Shown one piece after another: positions 38,303-50,300 of a stretch of DNA of 64,000 nt (position 1 is its first letter; each line of letters begins with the position of its first letter). The notes beneath the pieces are model-generated. The model did no database searches, was not told where the DNA came from, and worked only from the letters and a program-made list of their open reading frames with translations. Origin of the DNA: Lottia gigantea (Eukaryota; Mollusca; Gastropoda; Lottiidae); assembly GCF_000327385.1 (NCBI RefSeq), contig NW_008711143.1, forward strand, positions 669,382-733,381, given 5' to 3'. The translations under genes and the position numbers were made by a program.

Positions 38303-41300
38303 ATGCCTATCAATGGGTTTAATGATGTCAAGTTGCCATCACTCTTAAACACCCTGGAATCACCCACTACTGGAGAAGATGAAAAGATTGAAGCCTACAA
38401 AATCTTTTCAGAGTAAGTATCATTAGTAATGACAACCTGTTCTAAACCTAGAGTTAGACCATGCTTACACCTGATGGTACTTCTTGAGGAATCAAGAAAA
38501 GAGATTTGTTTGTTATTAGAATTGTTTTAATTGTACAGATTATTATTCAATGGTATTTGGTGGGCGATTCACCATATTTGTTCAAATTTTTTTGAATCAT
38601 AAAATTTTAATTGTCCTTAGAGAATTTGTATGTGTCACTGCTTGTAGACTGATTTTGAGCCCCTGCAATTTTGTTTCCATATTTTACTAAGATTTAACTC
38701 ATTTTTGATGACTTAATTCCAGCTTGTACTAATTGTATCTGGCTGTACATCAGAGCATTGCAGGGCTAATAAGCTACCCTGAATCATCATCATTTGATTG
38801 CAGTAATTCAATATTCATTTACTTTCAGTCAGATACAAGAAGATGAATTAAGTTTTTTTGATTTAGACATCACCTACTATATAGAACCAATTGTTAGTGT
38901 ATTAAACACAGATATTTTAAACAAGTCAGAACTAGTACAACAAGGTGTTCTACAAGTGTTAGGTTTCTGTCTTCATGATTTGGAACTTGTCAGGTAGGTA
39001 TTCAATAATTGCAGGATCAGGTGTTACTATAAAAATTAAAAGATTAAGATAATAGTAACATTAAAAGATTAAGAAAAAGTGATGATACTAGACTCAATTC
39101 TTAAAGGGTAAAATTAGTCAGAGGGTAGTTAGGTGAATTTAACTCATCTCAAGTTGATTCACATAGCTGAAAGTGAATAAAACGTTCAATAAATGTATCA
39201 CTCATAACAATTCTTTTATTTTTTTAAATTCGATATTTTCTGGGAGTTTAAAATCAAATAACGTGTGCAATGGATAGAAAATGTTGTTCTCTTTACCTAG
39301 CCATTTAACTTCGTTTATGCTTTTAGGTTGATCAGTGTAGAAAGTCAAAAGAATTTATTAATAAATGTGTGTAAATGTCTTAAGATGGCAGAAGACAAAG
39401 CAACTAGTACAAGAGGACTGTGGATTTTATCAAAACAAAATATTCATCCTGATTTAATAGTACAAGAGGTAGCAATGTTTCTAATAATCTTCTCTCCTGA
39501 TATTGTCAATCTTGACTGACGGTTAAGTAATTATTATGGAGGAAACTTCAGACAAGATTGAAAAAAAATTTAACAAGTGCAAAATAAAGTAATTTTTAAA
39601 TGTATTTGCTTATTTTTATAATTAGTAGAACATCCATTCTCTATATGTTTTCATTTGTCTTAGGATGTTATGACAACTCGTCTTTTCTTGAGACTCTGTC
39701 ATATATAAAAAAACATATAGGTAATTCCTAGTTTGAAGTATTTTCGAAGGAATTATGCGATTTTTTTTTACATTTCTAGTATTTCTGAAGAATATTTACA
39801 AATATTCATGACCTAAATTAACCCCTTGAAAATGGCAAATCTAACCCTATAATCTAATTGTTGTACAATTATAATTCCAGTTGGAAATGATTATCTCCAG
39901 TATAAGTCATTGTCTAACTAAATGGAAAGGCCAAGCTCAAACTATAGAATATGAAGCTGTCAATGCTATAGCAAGGTAATGAATATTGGTTTTATTGCTC
40001 TCTTTGTAAGCAAACAAATTTCAACATTTTGGCTGAGCTACTTTATAAGTCAGTTAGAATGTATATGTATATAATATATATTTTTGCTTCAAGGTTAAAT
40101 ATACAAGCTGGTAAAGAAATGAATAATAAGATGAAATGGGAAAAGATATGTTTTAGTTTATTAATACACCCTTCTTGTAAAGTGAGAGAAAAGGCTTTGA
40201 TAACACTAGAGAAAGGATGTGAACAGGGCATCAATAAAACTACTTTGAAGGAAATCATTCCTGAGTTTAAATCTGTAAGTCTTCTGATTATTTTTTACCA
40301 AAAAAGAATGAAGCACATGATTCTAAGAAAATGGGAAAAAATCAACATGCATGCCTCTTGTCGAATGACTATGTTTTGTATAATAGAATTTGTTCTAGCT
40401 TATGTGATTGAAATTGCCTGTAACTTAGCTTATATTTCTTTCTTTGTAGAAAATTTCTGGTGAATTAAAGAAGTTATTCAATAACAATGAACAGTTTGTT
40501 TTAAAAGTCTGGTGCTTTCTTGTCAAGTATTTTGGCGAGGTTAGTTAGATATTATCAAGTGATATAATAATTGTTTATATCTTAATCACTTCTCATTTAA
40601 AACATGCCTATTTATTTCTCAAGAGGGGCTAAAGACTAGTGTTGAAACGGTTAATCAGTTAACTGATTTCGGGTAGTATTTCACGGGTAACCGGGTCTGA
40701 TTTGAGATTGTCGGTTAACTGTCAATTTTATAAGAAGTAAAAAGAGAGCAATTTTGACAGAAAATTTCTCACTGTATGAGTCTTTAAGCTGTTTTCTTTA
40801 GTAAATAAACATCTTTATTGATTGAATAATTAAGATAAATAAATCATGATAGGGTATCAATTATCAAAACACTAACGAGTTGCAAGTATTGTGGTCAAGA
40901 TTATCAAGCCTCTTTTTGATATAAGTTCAACTAATTATTTGTGGATAATCGCGTCACGATGGTCTTAGTATGTCGACAGTCGCCGTGTGCATCGTTATGT
41001 TAATTAAGTTAAACAAATAAGCACTGTAGCACTGTAATCATTATCAGACGTTTGGCATACGCCACGGTTCGTTGAATCTTGTTATTATTTTTATTATTTC
41101 ATTCTGGTACGAGTTGCTTAGAATAAAACAGTTATAAAGATCGTATTACTTTTTACTCTCCTCTAATTGACTGTTTGTTTCTTCTTGCCTGTCAATCAGC
41201 TTCAAGCTTATTGATATTCATGAGTTCGCATTCATTGAAACAATTGTTTTATACCAGTTGTGGAACCAGTACACTGATTCGCAGCAACTTCAATGAGATA

Positions 41301-44300
41301 CACTCATTACACTGAACCCGCAACTGGTATAAAAACCTTTGATCTGTTAAGAGACTGTAGCAATGGGTGAGAATGGCGCCAGTCCGTCTGAGCTCTGTCA
41401 GACCTGCTCGTAATCTTACATTGAAGCAGTAAGGTTTGGTTGTTTGGTATCTGTCGATTTGTACCAACAAATCGCAGGGAACTGGCCAAAATCTTCCTGG
41501 GTACTCATTTACATTTACTCTAGTTAACTGTGAGTTACCGCCGCAAATGCGGTTTTTGACTCCTTTTATAATCTATAGTAATTAACCGGGTAACAAACGG
41601 TTATTGCCGACGATTACCCGTAAAATTCACTAACCGTTTCAACACTGCTAAAGACATGTCTCTTTTTTGAACAATGATTCCTTTTTTTCGATTTTAAGCT
41701 AACAAATATAAATAGTGTGAAAAATATTTTCTATAATATGAAAATGGAGCCAGAAAGACTTGATATTTAGACTAGTCAGATGATTGGAACCTTGGTTCAA
41801 TGTACTGGCTTTTGACTAGGTCTTGGTTAAGACTATTATGTTTTTTTTAACTTACTTAATAACTAAAGTTTGTTTGGTACCTGGTATGTTGTAGGAACTA
41901 CATCAAGGAAGTTTTATTAACAGTCTGTTACCACTAGTTGAAATGGGCTTTAAAACTTTAGAGCCTGATGTTAAACTCATGTCTTTCAAAGCCTGGAAGG
42001 AATTGATTAATAATTTTGCCATGAATCCAAGTAAGTATGCATGTTAACTGAAATTCAAGAGATTTTGAAAGTTAGATATGAAACTAAAGGTTGTATGTAT
42101 TTTTAATGAATTTTTATACTGTTCATCCTATTATATGATTATTTTTGTTTATTTATAGGTATCATTAGTGATCCAAGACGTGTCAAATTAATCATGCAGG
42201 TTTTTAAAGTCAATAATGCTAAGGTGGAAATAGTTGCAAGAGAGAAGTTTGAAACATGGATATATTACATCTGTAAATTAGGTGTTAAAGCATCAGTTAA
42301 TTTTGATCAGGTAAATGTTACTTTGATGTATGGATTTCCTTGGAGATGGATATGATGGTAGCGAAAAGCATTTGTATGATATTTGTGATTGTCATTTGAG
42401 AAATTTAGGAATGCCATCAAAAGCCTAAGATGCACTTATGATTTCAAGTGACTCACCAGATACACTTAGTTAAACTAGAAAATTTAAATTTATTTTGTCT
42501 TCAATAGGTTGTGGTGCCATTGTTACAATTCTGTACTGGTGGTAATAAGTTAAATACCTCAACATCATTCATATCCACACCAACTACACCTAGATTTGGT
42601 ATGTAGTTCTATCTATAATTCTATATAGTAGAATAACGGTCAGTTAACACCTTAATTCTAAAGACATCTTTAAAACTTACCATAACAAATTTCCAATAGG
42701 TCAACATTACGATATACAACTCAGTTCACTTGCCATCTCAATTGAACTTAAAGCAGCCAGATTAGATGTTTGACTGGTATTTAGGTTGGGTATTATCAAA
42801 ATGCAACTTTTTTACTTTCAATCCAGTTCTCTCTTGTCAGTGACACAGGTTCGTTGGAGAGGCTGACATATCAAGCGTATCAACTGAAACCTTGTGTGCT
42901 CCATGTGTAAGATCATTTGATATTTTGAACAGCAAAATTTGTTGACTAATGCCACTATCAAGACAAAATTCCATCTATAAGCTTATATTAAGTCTAAATT
43001 AGGAATAGTATGACAAACCCCTATTCATTTTAAATTTCAGGTGTTAAAAACACCCCCATTTCAATAGTTAGTCCTACGACACCTAGATTGAGTATTACAT
43101 CAACACCATCACAGTTACCTACCTTTAAAACTCTCCAGTTGAAAGGAGTAGAAATACTTGCACAAATCCTTGGCATGTCTAACTACAACTACACTACAGG
43201 TGAGCTTTCAAGTTTTATCAATTAATAAAGTTTTTGTCTAATTAAATGAATGTGTTATCAATATTACGACTTACTGCTTTAAGTTTGAATACTCGACAAA
43301 AATATATGAAATTTTGTATTTCAGATGTAACTATGCCTGATATTATATCCAGTCCTATGTTCTTCCTGAAACAGTCAAGCGTTTTAATCTCCTGTTTAAG
43401 AGAGTTAGTTATGAGCCTTGGCAATGAAATACCAGGTAATTTATTTAAGTATTGGTATTAATGCATGTTGAAAGTCTGCATTTGACAAGCATCTGAGGAT
43501 GTTTTATTGGACATCAAATTAATTTTATTATCTTCAATGAAATTAACGATTTGAGACCAGTAGTGCATACATGTTCAAAAGTATATATACAGCTTCATTA
43601 TAAAATATTCACAAATATTCTGTGACAATCATCTGAATGAATCTTTTTTTGGTATTTTAGAAGATCTTTTGCTAGCAACCTGGAGTGCTCTAGTTGGACA
43701 TGTTAATGTAGCTGTGGATATCACACCTAAATCAGATCATAGAGAAATGTTCTCTTATTTTCTTAGCCAGTTTCAGTTTATAGCTCTAGTAGAAAATATC
43801 GCGCATTTACTGCTGGTAAGTTTGCATGTGGTTATCTAATTATCGAATTAAATTTCTCTGGATATTTTAATCTATGTATATTTTTGATATATCATGCTTT
43901 TCTGGAGGTGCATCCGAGTACTTTTTTTTAGATTTATTAAAAAACTTTGCATTTAAATATTTAAATAATAATACAGTTGTTTCTCTTGATATACAGACAT
44001 TTGTCAGTGAATGATACTTTCTGTATATATGTGAAAGTTAGAAAATGTAAAAATGAAATATATATTTTGTTAATTCTAGAGGATGTTTGATTCAGTATGT
44101 AATATACCATTAAAAGTTTTATCATCTAATGTATATAGTGTAGGTAGTGGTGAAATTATGGTAAATATTTTGTTTTATCTTCTTTATATTTTTAAATGCA
44201 TTAGCAAAACCATCATCAGGTTGCATGAATATTAAGTTAGCACATAGTATTTTATTGCTCGGTAATTAATATCGAGAAGATTTGTTGTATGAACATTTTT

Positions 44301-47300
44301 TAAAGACTGCTTATAACATTGATCAGAAATTCTACAATTCTAGTTTTTGTGCACTTGTACTAATATAAAAGATTTAGTGTAAAATGATATTATTTGTAAT
44401 TATTTGATATTTATTATTATGTAAAAGTGGGACATAATATTGATGTATTCTTTCAGGGAACGCCTGCTTTGTTTTTATGTGAAATTTTACTCTCACCCAT
44501 ATTAATGCAGTCTTTAGCTCAAAATGAAAGGTAAAATATTTCCGTTTACATGTTGCGATGGTAGGGCGGACATGCCCACCAAATATTATCTTTTCGGGCA
44601 GACAAGTAGTGTATTTGCATTCTCCTGCCTTCGGTGCTTGGTGTCCTGCTTCACCAGATGTCTCATCCCTTCAAAATGTTCTGTGAGAACGACATTTAAA
44701 ACAATTAGAACGGGATAAAGTTACCTTATTCACTAGTTCTTCAAATTCTTTGAGAATCTGAGGTTGAAGTAATTATATCTAATCATTTCAGGTATATGAC
44801 TATATATGGTAAACTAGTAAATTGTGGTTTTACTATAACTACTGGTACCCTACAGTTTAGTCAGAGTGTAGTAGATATCATAGACAGACACAGTCAGTAT
44901 TTACCTAATATAGAGTCACTGTGGAGGTTGTGGAGCGTCATAGCCAATAGACTTTTAGAACATATTATCAAGGTAGTTTTTCCATTGATTATAGAATTAA
45001 TGTCAAGTAAAGTGATATAGTTTATTTTGTGGTCATTAGAAATGATGTGCTTAATTCATTTACTGTACAAAATTTAGATTGACATCTAGACACAGTTGTT
45101 ATAAGGTTCTGTCCTGTATGATTTGTTAGGAGCCGCGGTGGCTCAGTGAGTTAGAAACTTGCTCGCTAACCTGAAGGTCCAGGGTTCAATCCCGGCATAG
45201 GTCGAGATAATACCTTTGAATTTTTCAACCCGGTTTCTCCCTGTTAGTGATGCAGGTAAGAGGGGCTTACATGGATAAAGCGTCTAGTCGTTCAGATGGG
45301 ACAATAAACCGAGGCCCCGTATGCTACAGGCTGTGCACGTTAAAGATCCCTCGACAGTTTGAAGTCGAAAAAGAGCAGGCTAATGCTGCTGTCCTGGCAA
45401 AATTTCCCTCATCGCACCCTGCATGGCGTTGCCTGGCTTCATTTGCCCACATGGTGCAGAAAAGTAGAAAGTAAAACTCCATTCAATTCATTTCATTTTT
45501 ATGATTTGTTCTTCACCACAGACCCATTGAAGAACATTTAACAAATGTGGCCTTGAAGGGGCATTCATTGGACATCTAACAGAGTTGAGCAAAAGTACAG
45601 GTATGCAGTATACACATAATCTATCTATGTATGTTATGTTTCAGACTAGTGAAATTAATCAAGGAGATTCACTGGAGTATGATTTTACCTGTTTATATAC
45701 AGCTCTTATATTACCTATTAAACATAAAATAGGTTCAAAAGTTTCACAGGTATGTTATAAAACAATGATTTTTCAGCTTTACTATTATTTATCAAACGTA
45801 TAGGTCCAATATCATGTAGTGAGATTTAGTTTACAAATATTTATAGAATTTTATTTAATTGGTTATGGAATTTTGATGAATTGGTCTTGTCTCTTGAAAT
45901 CTATACAGAAATGTTCCATCTGGCTTTTCAGTCAGAACAATAGGTAATTGACAAGGTGCTTTGTGAGTTCAATTGAATAGGACATTCTATTGATATATTT
46001 GGGTTATAAAACTGGATTATTAAACAAATATTCAACCCCTGCCATGCTACTTTAAAAAATGTTACTAAGGAAAATTGAGACAAGCAAAACAATTCTGATA
46101 ACCAACAAATCTTGTCCAAAGCAAGACGAATTCAATAATAGTATAGTAAAAGACTCCTTAATAGAGAAGTACTAAACTCATGAATGATATTATTAGTTCT
46201 CATCTTAGTTCTAACCTTATAATGTATCATATATTTCAGGCTGTATGTAAGTCAGTAATGAAGACTTGGTCAGATCTCTACAGATGTTTCAGTAGACAAG
46301 CTGCATTAGTCACTACAGCTGAGGATAATGTGGTTTGTGAAGATTTCTGCTCTCGTATTATTAACAGTCTATCAACAGAAGAATTTAAGGTTTGTTACCT
46401 ATTTTGAATTAACTTGGAACAACGAAGTTGCCAGAATTGGTTACAAGGCTTTTTTATATGCCCACATCTCTCTATGTGGACGTATAATGTCGCCACCCCT
46501 GTCCATCTGCCCGTCGGTCGGCCCGTCTGACCGTCAACATATGCTTGTAAACGCTCTAAAAACTAGATTTTCTGATTGAATCAAATGAAAGTCGGTATGC
46601 GTATACATATTCTTAAAACGAAGCTCAAGTTTGAATTTGAGCTATTTTCTAAAAACTAGAGAGTTTGAAGGAATCAAATGAAATTTGGTATGTGCATACA
46701 TATTCAAGAAACGAGGGTCCATCGGTCCGTCCGTTTGTCAACATTTGCTTGTAAACGCTCTAAAAACTAGATTTTTTGATGGAATCAAATGAAATTCATA
46801 CATATTCATTAAATGAAGATCAAGATCGAATTTGAGCTATTTTCGACCGTTAGAAGCAGACTTATTGCCCTTGCCCCAAAATCTTGAATATTTTCCATCT
46901 GCATGCCGTGGTAGGCGTATATGGCTGTGGTCCACTATCTTTATCTTATAATTGGGTCTGATGGTTAAATTTTGTTCCATGTGCTTCATGTTAGGTGGTG
47001 CAACATGATAAAAGTATTTTGCTGTTCAAATTGGATAAAAAAAAAGTTCAACATGCTACCTGCTTTTAGTAGCGCAAACTATACAGTGACGTCAGATGTA
47101 AAACTCAATTTTGATTCAATATTTTGAGTTTTGTTTAACAAATATGGCCAGACAATGACCGACCAGAAAATCTTTTCTTAAACTACGATCAGAAAAATAT
47201 GTCATTACAATGTGTTTTTATAGGAGCCCAGCTTGATTGACTTCATAGTACAAGTTTTACTAGTGGTGCTAGATTGTGTTAATTTCTCAGCATTATCTGG

Positions 47301-50300
47301 TGCTACAGCCTTTAATCTAACAGGTAATCTTGTGCCATTGTCAGGAGGGGCATTTTAGAAGAAGTACTTTTTTTTTCACAATGCTAAGTGAGAGATCACA
47401 ATATTTTCTTCATATTTAATTCAGACATTAACATGAGGCATCACATATTATCTCAAAAGATTAGTAAACTATGAACAAATTCATTGATTCTATTAAAAAA
47501 TGATCCTTGATGAATTGCTTTTAGTAAACGTAACAAAATGTGATTTTCTTTTAGTTAATGTGACATTAAAATGAAACCTTGTGTGCTACAGGCTTATGCT
47601 TTAAAGATTCCTCGATAGTTGGAAATCAAATATAGAGAGGCTAACAAAAAAAAGATATAATTTCATTTATTACAGGAAGTTTCAGTCCTGGTAAACGTTG
47701 GATGAAACATAAACAGAAACCACTAGAAAATCTCCACTCCTTCCTCCATTTATTCACCGATTTGTTAAATAACTCAATAGATATAGCTGAACATAGTGTT
47801 ACCTTCTTTTCTAAACAGGTATGTACATATGGAGAAATGACTGGGTGTATGTTTGTATGAATTGCCATCAGCATTTAATTGTATTCTATAGTGAAGGCTG
47901 GCAGCTAATTCTTAAATTGCAACTGAGATATCACATCCCATGGTTGCCATGAACTTTCTTGAAAAATCTAATTCTTGGTAGTCTTCTTGGTGATCGTTTT
48001 TCATGTTTTATTTTTCAGAAATCAGCTCTCTCTGTTACAGTTGCCATCAATGGTTTAGTGGATATAGTAACAACAATGGTTACCCATACCACTAATTCTA
48101 ATATTATCTCTAATATGTTTCATAAAATAGCAGAACCAGTATCACGACTTTATAGTTCTAGTACTAATAAAAATGGTACTAAATTATACACATCTGCATT
48201 CTATCAAAAGGTAATTCTTCATTCCTGAATACATGTATTAACCTGAATAAAGAAGCAAGCCCTAAAAGCTTGCTACTAATTTATAATTTGATATTTGGAT
48301 GACTCAGTGGATAAGGATATTGATCAACAATTTCTGCAATTTGATTTATGTTATGCAGGAATTTTGTTCCAGGAAAAGTCTTCAAAGCACCCATATTAAA
48401 ATATTAAAGAAGAATTATTAGAATACTAAAGAAGCCTCTAATGTTGTGACAAAGAATTTGAAAAAATCTTTTAATTTGTTATAGTTAGAGAAGTTATGGT
48501 TAGATATATCCACTTGTTTACAAAGTCGATATACCAGTATATATGATTCAGACTTCCTAGCAAAAATATCAACTTTATTAGAGGCAACTTTCTTACACCC
48601 TAGACGGCCTATTAAAAATCAAACTATACTGTTCTGGAATACTACATTCAGCAAGTCTTCTACATTGACTTATCCTGATAATCTCAAGTAAGTAGGAAAA
48701 GTCCTAGCTATACAACTTGTAAAGTCACCATTCAATAACTGACCAAGACAGTCAAATTTACTGTGCAATAGATAGTTGACCTTTACAATTGCTACAAGAA
48801 GAATAGTACCTAAATAGAGTTTCGGTAAGCTTTTTTATAATCTTCGTATATATAAATACATAATTATCACTTGAAAATTATCTTTGATTTATATTAAATT
48901 TCTTGTTTGGGATTGGATAAATTTTTATCACTTAATTTGAATTAGATTTTGTGACTAACCCATTAAATGTATAACTACTTTCGTTTTCACCTTTATGATT
49001 AAGAATATATTTTCATCTTGTAGAAAGGTACTGGTTAAAGTAAAAGAAAAGACACCAATAAATTTACCAGGATGGGTAAATGTAGAAACAACTATTATAG
49101 ATGATACACCTGTTAGCCAGTCTCAGTTCAGTCAGGTAAATATAGAAACAACTATTATAGATGATACACCTGTTAGCCAGTCTCAGTTCAGTCAGGTAAA
49201 TATAGAAACAACTATTATAGATGATACACCTGTTAGCCAGTCACAGTTCAGTCAGGTAAATATAGAAACAACTATTATAGATGATACATCTGTAAGCCAG
49301 TCTCAGTTCAGTCAGGTAATTATAGAAACAACTATTATAGATGATACACCTGTTAGCCAGTCTCAGTTCAGACAGGTAAATATAGAAACAATTATTATAG
49401 ATGATACACCTGTTAGCCAGTCACAGTTCAGTCAGGTAAATATAGAAACAACTATTATAGATGATACACCTGTTAGCCAGTCTCAGTTCAGTCAGGTAAA
49501 TATATAAACAACTATCATAGATGATACACCTGTTAGCCAGTCTCTGTTCAGTCAGGTAAATATAGAAACAACTATTATAGATGATACACCTGTTAGCCAG
49601 TCTCAGTTCAGTCAGGTAAATATAGAAACAACTATTATAGATGATACACCTGTTAGCCAGTCTCAGTTCAGACGGGTAAATATAGAAACAACTATTATAG
49701 ATGATACACCTGTTAGCCAGTCTCAGTTCAGTCAAGTAATTATAGAAACAACTATTATAGATGATACACTTGTTAGCCTGTCTCAGTTCAGTCAGGTAAA
49801 TATATAAACAACTATTATAGATGATACACCTGTTAGCCAGTCCTTGTTCAGTCAGGTAATTATATAAACAACTATTATAGATGATACACTTGTTAGCCAG
49901 TCTCAGTTCAGTCAGGTAATTATAGAAACAACTATTATAGATGATAGGTAATTATAGAAACAACTATTATAGATGATACACCTGTTAGCCAGTCTCTGTT
50001 CAGTCAGGTAAATATAGAAACAACTATTATAGATGATACACCTGTTAGCCAGTCTCAGTTCAGTCAGGTAAATATAGAAACAACTATTATAGATGATACA
50101 CCTGTTAGCCAGTCTCAGTTCAGACGGGTAAATATAGAAACAACTATTATAGATGATACACCTGTTAGCCAGTCTCAGTTCAGTCAGGTAAATATAGAAA
50201 CAACTATTATGGATGATACACCTGTTAGCCAGTCTCAGTTCAGTCAGGTAAATATAGAAACAATTATTATAGATGATACACCTGTTAGCCAGTCTCAGTT

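Larger units (their letters stand above)
38303..49135 (+). other. RIF1: RIF1 exons 1-22: HEAT-repeat N-terminal part
   Basis: Exons: 38303-38412, 38829-38993, 39327-39468, 39881-39975, 40094-40274, 40450-40539, 41895-42030, 42159-42310, 42508-42598, 43041-43199, 43325-43435, 43661-43815, 44080-44160, 44457-44530, 44792-44972, 45645-45749, 46240-46389, 47224-47323, 47676-47818, 48019-48210, 48485-48687, 49024-49135 (shortest form). They encode the long helical array that in other animals forms the HEAT domain for chromosome and break binding. Exons 9-10 give a Ser/Thr/Pro-rich loop (STPTTPRFG, SPTTPRLS) also seen in vertebrates. The end of exon 22 lies in a tandem array, so its true 3' border is uncertain. 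Confidence 0.92.

Noticed and set aside
49421-49735. Minus-strand frame with a 20-residue period
   Set aside because: Shadow of the RIF1 60-bp array on the other strand.
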